A DNA stretch of 64,000 nucleotides from Plasmopara viticola (lineage: Eukaryota > Oomycota > Peronosporomycetes > Peronosporales > Peronosporaceae). Below, piece after piece: positions 32,401-45,999 of this stretch. The notes beneath the pieces were generated by a model that was not told the origin of the DNA, ran no database searches, and was given only the letters and a program-made list of their open reading frames with translations. The stretch spans positions 620,001 through 684,000 of the forward strand of contig MBPM02000038.1 of assembly GCA_001695595.3 (NCBI GenBank), in the 5' to 3' direction. Position 1 is the first letter of the stretch, and every line of letters begins with the position of its first letter. Made by a program: the position numbers and the translations under genes.

Positions 32401-35400
32401 CCTATTTTTTTCCAGAAACGCTGATGAGAAAGCTAAGGACTTCTAAGATCCCGAACAGAATATGAGCATCCGGCAAATTTTTATACAATTTGCGGCCACG
32501 CGCGCCAGATCTCAGAAAATCTAAATTTAATAATAAACCAGTCGGAAGGTGTGCCACGAAACAGCACCCAGCATGCACGATGCAACCTACTGGGTAAAAT
32601 GTTAGCACGAGTAATCCTTCCTACAAGATTAAAGGCTGACAGGAATTAATCTCGAAAAGCCTTGTGCTATTTAGCATAAATATCCCGACGTTCTGGTCGT
32701 TGACATAAGTGAGAAGGTCTGGCAAACTATTTACGCTATAAAGACCTCCACTGTCGATAAAAGTCAGTCTTATGTTGAGGATTTGCAGGCACATCCATGT
32801 GATATTGCTAACGCCCGCTTTGTGACAGAAACAAGGGCAAAAAATTGAATTCTAGAAAAGATGTACTGCAAATTAGCATGGCGAGAGGTACAAAACACAG
32901 TGCACTCGACTCAGTCAACGAATTCTACCAACTTCTTTTGCAAAACGATGACCATTCGCAATGATGAGAATTCCTTCTGAAGAAATAATCAGGCTGTAAA
33001 TACTTCCGAACTCTCTTGCGACATTCAAATGTTAAGTGACGGATTGTAATTGTCTCGTACAGATCGAGTTTGATGTCATTCGTATTAAAATCATGCAGAA
33101 TAAGGAAAGAAGAACAATAAGTAAACCTTGACCCTTTCGTTATACCCGAAAAGGTCAAGACCGTTACGGGGCCGGTTTTTTAAACACATCTAGATTCTAG
33201 GAAGTGACTTGGTTTTGACAGTTGCTTTTATAAGTAAAGCGCAGAAACGCAGAAGCGAATAGGTCACCTCTTAAAAGGACGCAGAATGCTTTTAAGAAAT
33301 TCAGCACCAAGAATTGGTAATAGAGCCTGTTACAGGCGCAGACTTAGTTTATTTAAGGTCCAGAACAGCATTTTAGTGTCGACTCTGGCGCGCCAATTTG
33401 AAATAGGCACTCCACTGCTGCAAGCATACGCTAAAGGGTGACATCAGACAATCACATATAAAATTTGGGTAGATTAAGCTAAATTTTATTCATGTCAAAG
33501 CACTACGTGCGACGAAGTATACTCCAGTCAAATTCTAACTTCACCTGCCAGGGGATTAAGTCATTCGTGATCTAAACAATTAATGCGTCACCAAGCACCA
33601 CGATGATGTCGCCTCTCTTTTTGCAAAATTCTACCAGATGCGATCACACCTTGTGTTCTATGTGGATTTACTCAAACTGTAATGATTTTCAAACCAGAAA
33701 ATCAGCGGACGCGTTGGTATGGGAACATACTCAGACACATGTACGATAGACCCGCCGACATCATCTAATTATTTTGCATGAAGTGCTACACTGTCAATCT
33801 TGATGAGCGATAGTCGAGTGATCTAGTGACATAGAGCTCTGAGCTCGCAAATTAGCCAGCCAAGCCTCGATGTTTTCAAGATTGTGACACCTAGTGCACG
33901 TTTGACAAAGAGAAATCGTCGGCAGCATATCTCAAGCCGTATCCGCTAGTCCCGAGAGATAACAAAGCGAAGAGCACTATTTACGTCGCTTGGTGCTAGG
34001 ACGTCATCCTTCCTCATCTATTTCAAAGGTAAGCATCTCGATCACGTGAAGTACACTTCGCACGAAGTCGTCGCAAAAAGTAACATCTGCGATCGGTGAG
34101 AAGGGTTGTAAATACGAAAGCATCTGACAACTGCATTAAAATTTACTTGGCGTCAAAGACGCCTCTGACCATATTGACCCGCGTCTTTGGCAAGACTGAT
34201 CCTCCTGCCGCTTAGGCTGGAATTGCAGGGGGGGGCACATTCGCGATCATCTTAAATTTTTAAAATTCAATACGTATTTTGTACTTCAAGTCTTTGTCGT
34301 ATGAAACAACGCCCTGGACTGAATATGCACAATCTACTTACAATAGAACGTCCCGCCGATCCACTTGTAGCAATGATGCAGTAAAAGCTGTGTAGAGATC
34401 AAAAAATTTAACGTCGACATCTTCATCTGCAGTAAAAAGATTTATTGAAAACATAGAGCTCGCATCCGTATGACAAATCATAGGAACATATTCGTCAATA
34501 GCGCTTTCAATGTACAATTTGGCCTGCGCGAAAGCGCGTAAGCAAGCGCGTTTGATTTGCGATGATTGTATCCATCTCGGAAGTGAAAAAAGTTGTCAAA
34601 CTCGCGTCATTCCTTGAGACAAATAGGGTGTATTTATCGTTGTTATCAGGAATGTATGGTCTTAATAAGTTGCAAAGGCTTGTGTGTCCAAACGGTGCAC
34701 TGGGAAGTTTTTCAGAGCGTACATTTAGCATTTGCTCCTCTTCATCATAAACATCTTCGAAGACCCTTAGTTGGTCGAGCTAGAACGAGATGATTCGTTC
34801 ATGACCACAACCAACCAAGCGCGGCCGATGTTATATTCAAAAGTCGCAAATGACATTATTACTCTAACAAGTTAAGATAAGAAATGTAGCCTGCTGAAGA
34901 CGTCCATTTATAATACTCTGGTGCTGGCACTACCGGTTAAAGTGTACAAAGATTTAGCGAGACCCGCAACACCAGCACTCTCCTTCTGTAATTGACCGGC
35001 TACATCCCATTACCATTTCCAAAGGCAAACTACGACGGCTTTTACTTTTCTAGTATCCGCTCGATCCCCATAGCTGTTTAGAAGTAGACGAGGACTTAAA
35101 TTTTTATCGCCGCAAAGACACGCGTTTAATAAAGAGGAACTTTGGTCTTTGTAAGCTTAGAAGTATACCTTAGGAGGGCTAAATGAGATGACGAAGTTGC
35201 CTGACCTCCTCAAGAGCGGGTATAGACGAAGCTTTTGTTAGACTATGTCCAGACAAAAGTTTGTATTGGTCGAAGCAATTGTTTGAACTAGCTGTCAAAT
35301 GTGGTTGGAGCATTTGATAAATCCTTTACGAGATCGCTAATAATACCGTGGCATACCGCTAGGCGTATCCGACTTTGTCGTATAATTGGACACGCGCTGT

Positions 35401-36950
35401 ACAACAAATATCCGGACATGTTGTTCGGCAGCATGCCCTTTCTTAATAAGGATATTGTGTACGTGACGTTGCCCATTTCCGGCTATTATAAGCATGAAGC
35501 AGTTGACGCTTTTCTTTTAGTACTCTAATATAGAAACGTTGACTCGCACCATTCTTTTTCTTGCTTTTTTGATGATGAAGGCTTTAATGATCTCACATTG
35601 ATATCGTGGTGGTGGCATTTGCCTGGTCCCACAGTACTTCTCTGCATGGGATAATTGTTAATTGGTCTCTCGATTACATCTAAGTAAACTTTAATCATGA
35701 TAACTTTTGATCTTTAAGCCAAGGCGCAAGGTATGCTGCCTATAAGGCCGATCCAAGAGAATCTAGTCATATATAAAAGTTGCATGTGTATCCTGAAGAG
35801 AGTTTTAATTTATAAGAACACCACCTCTGACATATGTTCTGCATCATATCTAATCCAGAGTTCAGAAGCTTAGAGTTCTTGAGATTTCATTTTTTCTGAC
35901 AATTTTGACAATATTTCAAAGTGGAGCACACCGGACGCAACACAATAACCCGTTGAGCTGTCAGTTCTTCCTGTGGATAAGGCTAATTTGTCAATCAGGG
36001 GTCGTTCATGATACTCGGGAATCAACATTGTATCGCATTTTCATTGTAGAGGGTCCACGCTATCCGAGATGGTATATCGTCTCTCAATTGGAGATATGTA
36101 TACCCAATGTGCGTCGCAAACCTATGCAACCTACTTGCAGAAATTTTTACTCGCAAATTAGAGTTCATCCGCGGACCTATAATGCCCTCAATAATAGTGC
36201 TAGCTATCACGTCATTGTCAGACAATGCTGTTTGTAAACCTTGGTGATGTTTGAGAAAAGGCTTCACAGACCTGGCTTTATATATGTATACCTCCAACAC
36301 TTATCTCAGGCGTACCGTTTCTTCCAAAGGATCCCTACGAAGACACCAAAGAACGCAAGCTTACCAATCACGGCAATCTTGGAATCAAATCGTGGTTGTC
36401 CATGTCGAAGACTCCAGGCTGTCTAGAACACCAAATTATATAGCCAGGTTTGCTTTTACTTTAACGAGGTCAAGAATTTTTCATTAGTCAGTCGGAGAAT
36501 AATCAAGCTGCTTGTATGTAAAAAATCAAATAATCATTTTTGGCTGTTCACTGATTGCCGAAATCTTGCGACCAGCCAGCGTCTACCAAACCCGGAAGGG
36601 GGTTTCATACTCTTATACACTTGTGTGTACAGTCATCAGTCTACCGCTGGTCGATCCTTCTTCGGGAGCTGTCAAGCCCAACGTACAGCTTACAAATACA
36701 TCACTCTTTCTTTAAAAGCGCAACAAAATGCGGTTTTCTGGCTCATGGGTCGCGACTATCATTTGCGACTCTTTCATTCCTCGGAGAGTTGAAAATCCGT
36801 TTCGTCGGCTTATTCCGGGAAAGGCACATATCATGTGTCCTTTTCTGCCGCAACTTATACGGCAAATTACACGCTTGGTAACACGTCAACACTTTGATAC
36901 ACAAAATCTACATTATTTGACGAGGAGCTGCCCATCCATGCCATTCCAAA
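29451..36950. other. Gene-free stretch
   Basis: I see no supportable gene. The longest frames (30056-29706 and 30900-30568 on the minus strand, 35905-36237 on the plus strand) are 110-116 codons, lack known motifs and overlap equally open frames on the other strand. They may be old transposon debris. Confidence 0.45.
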
Positions 36951-36959
36951 GAGAATGAA

Positions 36960-37590
36960 TTTTCTTTGGCTAATCCTAGGCCATCGATAAGCCTTATACC
37001 ATCGACCTTCTCGAGACGATACCAACGAACCATATATTTATGTGGTGATTTATTGTCCGTGGAGCTGTTATTCCAATGCATTTCCTGAGGATTTCTCAGT
37101 TTGTAAGTTTCCGCCTTCAAACTCTCTAATACGACGAGTACGAGTGGCCAGCTATACGGCGGCTGCAAGTGCCGATATCCATCATTATACAGCTAAGTGA
37201 CCGCAAAACCAAAAGGAATGCTGCCGGACGAGCCTAAAATTTACCGCAGAAAATATTTCCCCGACGCATTTCGAGCGCGTCGTGCTGAGACGTGCAAAAT
37301 TCGACTGTTTAAAGGTCACATAGCCAAATGAAACCACTTTTTGAAGGCCTTAAGGGCAGGAGGCCAACGCGACTAAGCAGCGGTCTGACGTGATGATTAC
37401 ATCCAATCTCGAGAACATTCGTTCGCGTGTATATAAAATTCTTTTGAAAGTTGACGTGGTCCAAGTCATGACGACTGTCGATTTCTCGAAATATAGTAAG
37501 CCCCGTGACTGCTTTAAATGCAGCTGAAGCCTTTAATATCCTCTGCCACAAAGACACACTTGTCGGTGTAGTTATAAATTTCACAAATTC
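36960..37590 (-). repeat. Dispersed coding repeat P, copy 1
   Basis: About 630 bp that align with the reverse complement of 45005-45665. Shared landmarks include GGCCAGCTATACGGCGGCT (GACCAGC in copy 2), GACCGCAAAACCAAAAG and GACGCATTTCGAGCGC. The minus strand of this copy has a 91-codon frame (37584-37309), and the matching part of copy 2 also reads in the same sense, so P is a fragment of a retroelement or other mobile gene of unknown type. Confidence 0.6.
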
Positions 37591-37689
37591 TCATGGACTC
37601 AAACATCTGCTATGCGCGGCTTTGATGGTACTCAAATCTGAAGGAGTGTCAATTTCAATCAATTGATATCTCAATGTGTCAAAAAACTA

Positions 37690-37960
37690 ATTTTCCCTGT
37701 CCAGGTTAGGGTAAGAGATACTCTCTACTTTTTTTAATCATTTAATTTTCAATTCTGTTTTTTTATAGAAAATACATTTTGCTTATCTTGGGCCCTGCAA
37801 ATTATTTCTGTAAGAAGATGGCCTCATATAGCTTGGCCAGTATTGCCAATGCGCAATATGGCCAAGGTGTTGTTATACGGTATCGATAACCAGTGTCTTT
37901 CAATTACACTGGCTGAATCAGTAAGTGTAACGCGCACCTATCATCTGCGATCAGGGTTTC
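37690..37960 (+). repeat. Dispersed repeat Q, copy 1
   Basis: Aligns in direct orientation with about 45,700-45,980. Shared landmarks are CATTTTGCTTATCTTG, GTGGCCTCATATA (here ATGGCCTCATATA), and TACACTGGCTGAA. Q follows P in both places, but P is inverted in the second. Confidence 0.55.
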
Positions 37961-38702
37961 TCCTTGTCCGTAAATGCCACCAAAATATACAAAAAAGAAA
38001 GTTCTGGTATTTCTTTGCATTATGCTTGACTGTATGCTATACTGACTTGAACCCTACAATAGGCGCTATTCTTGGGCTTACTGCTCGAGCACAAACTTTG
38101 CTGGTGAAGATTGATTGCTTACAAACTTCCCGTTTGGCAGATGCGAAAAGGTAGGTCTATCAATTGAAGAATTTTTTTTACACCTTGTGAGTGCTTGAAT
38201 AGATAATCTACTGGTATAGGCGTAGAATTTATATCAAGATATAGACTAATTTGTTAAGCACACTGCATATCTTACTTTGTCCTCCTTATAATTGTTCCTG
38301 TGCACTAATTTTAATTGTGCTATCAAGAATACAGGATGGAAACTGGTATATATCTACCGTTTAGATATCCGTTCTTTAAAAGCCTCTTTTAACATTGTTA
38401 GCGACACATATTGACAATCTTGAGCATAATGTAAAACTTACCAAAGAATCATGAAGCCATCCCACTGATTAGCTTACACATCCCTTCAGGCGACGACATT
38501 CCAGTTTAAATTCGAAGGACAATACATCGTAAACGCTATAATTTTCAATAGACTCGGTCAATAATCACCACGATACCTTCGTAGCACGCAGTAGAGGTAC
38601 CTCCCCGACCTTCTGCTATCCATTAAAGTGCGACGGCTCACAAGCAAGAATCTTTTTAACCACACTATAGAAATACATTTTAAGGACCGTACATTATTGA
38701 TA

Positions 38703-40467
38703 TTAAAACGTAGACAAAGCAATCGTTGCCACAGACACGACCAGCGCTATCGCCGAAATCGATGCAGTAGTAGCCCCAGAGCTTTTCGTCGTACTTTCAG
38801 CAAGGCCAATGTTCGTGTCATCTTCGTTTGTAGGCTTTCTCTTGGCACCGACAGTAGCATCTGACGCAACGTGCTTGTAATTATTTCCCTTGACGCCGTT
38901 GCATACTGGCTGGGTGACCGTACACTCGAGAACGGGAACTGCAAGCAACGATATAGTCAGCCCTCTGCTTAAGAATCTTATCGTATATATAAAGTTGGAC
39001 CGTACCCTTAGGTGTGGATGGCAAAGTGCTCGAGATATTTTTCGGACACGCCAGAATTGCATCGCGTTGCGGCGTGTAGCCGTCGTACGTGACCGTCGAG
39101 GCCTTGGTCGTCGTATACGCCTTTTTCAGATTATCGTATTCTGGGTACGGCGTGTACTCACACAGGGTCTTATTGTTGTCGCACTTCTCTGGGAGGAAGT
39201 ACCCAACGCCGTACTTGCCGGCATCTCCTTCCTTAGAAAGAGCTGTGGCAATGAAACTATTAGTACCACTTTATATCATAGAAGGGTAGTAGATCGTAGA
39301 CGTACTTTTGCTTCCAGCCAAGTTGGCTACTTCCGTAGAAAACTCGAACACATTGCCACCGACAATCTCATCGGTCATTTCTTTCTCCTCATTCATCCAC
39401 TTGGCCTATTGGGTTACGTATTAGTATCAATTCGTATAAATTGTTTCAGTACATTGCCAACCCAACGTACATCCAAAAATGAGCGTTGGTTTTCGTAGCC
39501 TTCTATGGTGTTCACACCCTTGTTGCAACCAAACTCGCCAAACATCAGAGGCCGAGCGTAGCCAACCTCCGCATACTCCGACATGAGTTTCTGAAGTCCC
39601 GTTGACTGGGAGTATTTGAGGTGAGTAGTTGGATCACACTCGACGTACGGATTGAATCCCATCCATTCAGCACGTGTATTCTCATCATCATCTATTGCGC
39701 AATCGTAGAATGAAATCCACTGCTGTCGAGGCGGAATGTCAGCAATATCTAAACCAATTGGCACTTGACGGACCGATCCCGAGCAGCTTGCAGCATAACT
39801 CCGAGTGTCGCGTAGAAACGCCTTGACACACGGAGCCGTGGCCGTGCCGTCCGCTCCGTTTTTCACTTGCAGGTTATTCTCGTTTCCAACACTGAAAAGA
39901 AGCGTGTTGTCGTAGACGGCAAAAGCATTGTAAACAATTTGCGCACGCGTAAACAGGTCCTCCGGGTAGCATTTCGGTGGCATGTAGTCGAGCACCGAGC
40001 AGTTTTCGCATCTACATTGGATTAAGGGGGGTTCGAAGATAAGCGTACTGAAATAAGCAACACGATAGAAGAAGTAGTACTCACGGAGCGGTGACGCCTA
40101 CAATCACATAAATGCCTGCTTCAGAGCATGCACACATGAATTTATCGTGGGATAAGCCCGGATCGACCGAGTAGAGTCGAATTGTGTTAACACCGAGGTC
40201 TTTCATGACTTCAATGTGGGGCTTCCACACTGCCTCGTGAATGTCAGCAGCCCAGTCGTAATTACCGACGTCAGCCATTTCGCCACTGTTAGGCCGAGGG
40301 TAGTAGGCCATACCCTTTACTCGAAATTCAGCTCCGGTTTCGGAATTGAAAAACTTGTTCCCCTTGGTGATGATATAAGGGACCCACGCATCAGTCGGAG
40401 AGACGGCGAACGTCGTACACAGGGCAACAGCAGCGCAAAGGGTTTGAACACGAGAGCCGAAGACCAT
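38703..40467 (-). CDS. GH72 beta-1,3-glucanosyltransferase, GPI-anchored, gene 2
   Basis: Paralogue of the gene at 14932, in the opposite orientation. Five exons fit on the minus strand: 40467-40085, 40011-39471, 39405-39306, 39242-39006 and 38938-38703, giving 498 aa with GT-AG introns of 63-73 bp. The ATG at 40467 begins [17 protein letters not shown], a clear signal peptide ending near TDAW; the longer frame to 40527 lacks an ATG. Both catalytic glutamates are present (VGNENN and FGEFGCN). The exon corresponding to exons 2 and 3 of gene 1 is continuous here ([13 protein letters not shown]), so one intron differs. The 237-bp exon before last is the same length in both genes. The C-terminus ([15 protein letters not shown]) is a GPI-anchor signal. 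No frame defects are seen. Confidence 0.9.
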
Positions 40468-40529
40468 AGTCGTGGAAATACCAAAATCCAAGAGTGTCAG
40501 TAAGTTGCAGCTACTTGCGAGCAGCAAAT

Positions 40530-43500
40530 TAGGAAATGAGCGGCGTAAAGGTTGAGGAGCTGCCTAGACACACAAGAACCTCTCTTTAGGAATTTAACTT
40601 CAGTTCCTATCTGTACGCAATGGTAGCAGAATATTTCGTCTACTCGCACGTTACCTTTTCGCTGATTGAGAGACGACTGGTTAGGGCACGAGAAGACAAT
40701 ATGACCGTATGATTGTAGTCAAGCTAGTGTATAGTATTCGCGGGCAAGACTTTTTTCGATCCCATGATACAACAGCTGGATTCAAATTGCCTAAGTAAGC
40801 GCTGTACAGTATTCTGCAGTAAAACCCTATTTTTAGAATAGAAAAAAGGTACCTTTTAAGTATCAAGGCCAGATTGGTCAAATATGGAGATAGTGATGAA
40901 AGGGAATGTCTGAAAAATCAAGTTGCATTATTATAATTACTGCTCGTGTTGTTGTGTACAAGCCGGGTCAATGTTTTTACGAACATTCCACGCCGATTGA
41001 CCAACCGATCGTGCTTATGAGATAATTGCGATTTGTGCAAATCTATGCGATAATGGCATCGGCAGAGTAGCTCGACACTGGCTATATTTCACGTGAAGTC
41101 CGCGGCGTGGAGTGTACACGGCGGCGGAGTACGTAGAAGCCTGCGAATAAGTCGATGGAATACTGAGGGTTTATGCTGGTGTTTCCCAAACTTACGACGT
41201 CAACTTTACGAAAAAGTCTATGAATGAGAGCGTGTTATAATTTATTTTGTCGCAATTGTAAAGTTTGGCTACACCGTGATGTTTCGGACTTCCCAAACGG
41301 AACGAGCTTCAATCAATGACAAGAGTGATAGCACTGGAGGGTTGGCAAACTCGCTGATAATACGATGTCATCCTTATGCGAAACGATGTGCTAACGCCGG
41401 CGTTTTTTGGAGGTAATTATGTCAAACAACGGCCAAAACATCATTTTGTGCCTTTTTGTCAACTGGAGCAAAGTGCCTTGATAACTAGCTCGAATAAGTA
41501 AAGAGCTTAATGGTGTACAATCTAGTCAGCACGGATCGTCGTAGAAAACTAGCGCACCTTTAGCAAGTAGACCCCTCATTCCTGATTTAACCTTTCACAA
41601 TAAAAAGACCAGTAACTACATCAGTATGACGCCATACGAAACGAACATATGAAAGCGGTAAAGTTGACATTCAGTCGCGGGGGGAGAGTCGCTCATCTAA
41701 AATTCCCATCTCTATTTAATAAGGTAAATAAGTATCTATTTACTGTTTTACCAATCAATTTGACTTTTCCTACATTTGACCCGTACTTTCCCACTCAGGC
41801 GGAATCAAAACCTTTAACACTTTATACGGATATTTCTACCGAGTATAACGGCTGATTATGTGTGCAAATAGCGATGGGATGACGACTGTACGTGCGTGCC
41901 CGCCAAAAATTTCACATTTATCCAAGCAATACGAGTTTTCTGCTTGAAGAACGTGATAAGAGGGATTCCTACCTGTTCTTGCGTCATTGTGTGGCACGAA
42001 TTATCGCCACCCACAGGGTTAAAACGGACGTCATGTGATTGGCAAACCAGAGTGCTGTATAGAGGCACACCACTATGACGCAGGTCTCTTAAACAATCCT
42101 TTTTTACCTTTGAATGGCACATGACTGTCGGAGATGTCCAATCGTGGAACCGAAGGTTCTTTGAGCTAGTGCTTAGAAAGCTCCCGATGAACAACATTAT
42201 TACACATCCACGCTAGCTCACGAAAAGCTTCAAACTTAAAAAAGTCAAGTACCGTTGCGGCCGTGTTGGTACAGCCATAAACTTGGAGCCACCTTGTCTT
42301 CCGTGCTTTGTCAAGATTTGCGTTGTCAACCAGAATTGCAAATATGATATGTTGCGAGTTCTTCATACTGTCTTGAAAAATCCAGAACAAAAAAAGAAAC
42401 TTGGTAGGCAAAAAACTGACTGCTAAAAGCAACAATGCATAGAGCTGATGCACTGAAATTACCGATTTTTTTCAGGTTTTTTGCGATTCTATCCTAGATG
42501 TACAATAAGGAGAAGTGAACGAGTACATTTTTAATTGGTTTATGTCTTTTTTAATAAGGCTGACCCTTTAGAAGCCATAGTTGCGGTCCGCTGCTTTTTC
42601 GACTTTAACGTTTCAATGACTTGGACTATAGCCGATCCTTAGAGACACAATCGCTGTCTGCTCCTTTGGCTAGTTTCTCAGAGTGGGTCGTGGAAAGGCT
42701 ATGAGGTCTGCAGCTTTATAATTATGATAACAGCAAGGGTGTCGGGTCATTTCTAATTGTATAGAATGTTTGCTTATCTATCTAGAAGACTTCGCGCGCA
42801 GATAATCTTATTTCAGGTCAATTATTACAAATTGACTTTGTATTGGGGATAGGGTGCTATAGCAAAATCGAGTAGTCCCCGTCATTTTTCTACTGAAGCA
42901 TGCGATGGGTAGCTAAGGAGTCGTGTAGGAAATATGCGAGCGACCTTTTACAATTTTGGTTCATAAGAATATCGACGTGTGCAACAAATTAGACTAAATT
43001 ATTACCCAGTACACATATTATGTTTAGTGGTCTTACCCATAAGTATAACTTTCGCCTCTGTAATTAAAGAAAACCTTCGGTTTCTTCGATATTCCTACCG
43101 GTAAATATACATTGCTCGGCTTTAAGTAGTGGCTTTTTATATCCTCCAAGACTTTCTTCTATGATTAAATCGTAAAAGAACGTGTGTAAACAATCACTCA
43201 TACTTTTTCTTACGATTTTTTTGGTGATAATATGACCAAACTGAATGAAATTATCGAGTCATTGTTAGAGTTGCAGCAACGTATAAGGCTGCCGGTCGAC
43301 CGGGTCATTAATAAGTTACGTAGCCAGCTCCAAGGAAAGCTTTTTTGGCTTCCGGAGTTTCTTTTGCACCATAATCAGCTTCTGCACATACAGCTGCGCT
43401 TGAGTCTTCGTCGGTCAGCCTTTAAAAGCTCGCATGTCAAGGAGACACACGGCAACTAAGGCTTCACATGAGCGTATCTCTTTACTGAGGCAGCATACGT

Positions 43501-45000
43501 ACGTCTATCGTTATCTCCCGTCCATTAAGGTTTTGACATCTTCACCCTTTAGTCGATAAATTTGGCAAATTCTTGTTTGGCGCTTCGTCCGCTGGATCTG
43601 TGAGGAAGCCTTAAAGTAATGACAGCGCTGTTAAACAACATCTGGTTCGATGGATCTATATAGGTATTAGACTCAATGTCAGACCTATCATCGAGAAGCC
43701 TTAACTAAATAGAAAGAGAAATCCTTGGTCTCCGGGGGGGAGAGACCAAACTTCCCTATATGGTGAGGTCATTACAAGAGGAAGAAGGCGAAGTCAAAGA
43801 AGATAACTTTCAGTACATTCCTCGGGGGCTTCCAGTGGCCGAAGTCATTGCAGAGGATGTGTGGACCGTCCATCGCCAAAAATTGCCGTTTCGTAAGAGG
43901 CCCGTCACTATTCACACAGCTTATCAACAAAAAGCGAAAGATCTTCAGATAAACCAATTCAGGCTGTCGTGCTGCGCAGTATGCTCACCTACTTCGCACC
44001 ACGAGGGCTCTTCAAAGTTTTCTCGCCGAGTGACACGTATGAACGTGGTACAAAAAGAGTTATTGGTCGATCGCGTGAGCTTACGACGGCTAAGCTCATG
44101 CTAATCAAAGTTCTGCTTGAACGCGGCGCTCCACGACAGCTACACTATATGTGGAGTGCTTAGTAAAGCCGAGGTGCTCTCGGCGGGTATCCTGTTCCCC
44201 GATTACATCGCCAGAATTCTCGGAAGCTATCAAACAGCATAAACACAGCCCGCTACAAATACCATACCTAAACGCTTCGTGCCTAAGTTGCGATGGTATG
44301 GTCGGCATAACCCATTTTTCGCTCAAAACTTGTAGTCTCATCTCATGGCTTGGCATTACGCCGAACTCGACACGCCTCGGAGTAAAGCAGTCTCCGACCC
44401 ACTAGGTAAGCGAAAAGTGCTCTTAGCTCACAAATTTACAGTGCTTGATTTACGGGGGCTGGGTGTCAGGTTATAATATCACAGAGGTTTCATTAATGCC
44501 AGAGCAAAATATCCATTTATATCGTGGTAGTGGTTGCACCCAAAAGCATCCCGCACGAAATGGAATCCAGCCTTTTGTAATGGTTTTTAACGACAACTCC
44601 TAAGATCTATATCGCTTTTTTATGAGGAGCACCAGCTCCTGTGGAACCGCATACGATGGATATCTTTATCCTCACATTTGTCATCCACTTTTTGTACCAT
44701 ATTCGGGTGTATGCTGTACAGCCAACTGAAAACGATAAACGACTTCTTTACAATCCGAAAATGAGTTTTAAGTTTACCCAGTAGCAAGCCTAGTAGCATG
44801 TTATGGGAGCAATTAGTAAAGTATTCTGGGCTATTGAACACCTTGACAGCAACTTATCGTTTGGTCACATATTATTCTTGACCATTGCAAGCTCCAACCC
44901 CGACAAATTTTGTCGACGTGTTTGCTCATTGACGATTTGGAGACGACCGCTCAGGTTTGAGTACCATCGAAGCCACCTATAGCAGATATTCGAGGCCATG
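40530..45000. other. Gene-free stretch
   Basis: No gene is supported. Frames such as 42197-41856 (minus), 42453-42166 (minus), 43232-43459 (plus) and 43760-44104 (plus) reach 75-114 codons without known motifs. GH72 gene 2's promoter should lie just above 40,467 but shares no clear block with that of gene 1. Confidence 0.4.
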
Positions 45001-45004
45001 AGAA

Positions 45005-45665
45005 GTAGTAAAATTTATAACAACACCGACAAGTTTGCAGCAAAGGAAATCAAAGGCTTCGGCTGCAGTTTAAGCAGTCATAAAGCTTATCAGATCTCGA
45101 GAAAGAGACAGTCGTCATGATTTTAACCGCGCCATACCTTCCTTTAGATTTTTTAATATAAAAGCTTACGATTTTTTTCAAGATTGGGTGTAATCATCAG
45201 GTCAGACCACAGCATTCTCGCGTTGACCCCCGGCCCTGAAAGCCGTCAAAAGAGTTTATTTCTTCTAGCTATGTGCCCTATGAGCAGTCAATTACAACAC
45301 GTTTCAGCACGGTGCGCTCGAAATGCGTCGGAGAAATACTTTCTGAAGTAGAAATAAGACTCGTCCGGCCGCATTTCTTTTGGTTTTGCGGTCGCTTAAC
45401 TGTATGACCAATATAATGAAGAATATCGGCATTCTTAGCCGCCGTATAGCTGGTCACCCGTACTCGTCGTACTAGAGATTTTAAAGGCGGAGACTTACAG
45501 ACTGAGGAAACCTATGGGTCGAGTTATCACCACAGAGTATTTTGGGTACGTTGGTTTCGTCGTGGGACGGTAGATGGTATTACGCTTTCTAAGACCGTAA
45601 AAGGATCAGCAAAATAAATTATTAACGTATTCAAAAAGCTAAAGTCACCCTATCGAGCGGTAGAT
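45005..45665 (+). repeat. Dispersed coding repeat P, copy 2
   Basis: Inverted relative to copy 1 at 36960-37590 and diverged by substitutions and small indels throughout. It is immediately followed by repeat Q in direct orientation. Confidence 0.6.
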
Positions 45666-45699
45666 TTTGAGAGCAGCAACACTTTTTTTAAATCTAAAT

Positions 45700-45980
45700 C
45701 TTCCGTTTCGTATTAACATTAAAAATTCATTTTGCTTATCTTGAGCATATGCAATCGTACCCCTTGCACTGCTAATTATATCTTCGCGAAGTCAAATCCT
45801 TTGAAAAAAAAGTGGCCTCATATATCTTGATAAGTATCGCCAAAGCACAATAGTTAACCCCAGGTCTTTATCTAGTCCAAAAGGCTGAGCTGTTGAGATA
45901 CCGTAATTTTGAACAGTTTCTTCCAGGTACACTGGCTGAAGCAATTATATGTTGCTTAGGAGGCACACGAGTCCTACTAT
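45700..45980 (+). repeat. Dispersed repeat Q, copy 2
   Basis: Direct copy of 37690-37960, with a short insertion (AATCGTACCCC... to ...AATCCTTTG) in the middle. Confidence 0.5.
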
Positions 45981-45999
45981 GCCTATGCTGCTATGTACC

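Noticed and set aside
40465..40527. N-terminal extension of GH72 gene 2
   Set aside because: It has no ATG; starting at 40467 gives a signal peptide in line with the other paralogues.
43760..44104. 114-codon frame as a possible gene
   Set aside because: No family match, frame lost on both sides, and it is within a repeat-rich stretch; left as intergenic.
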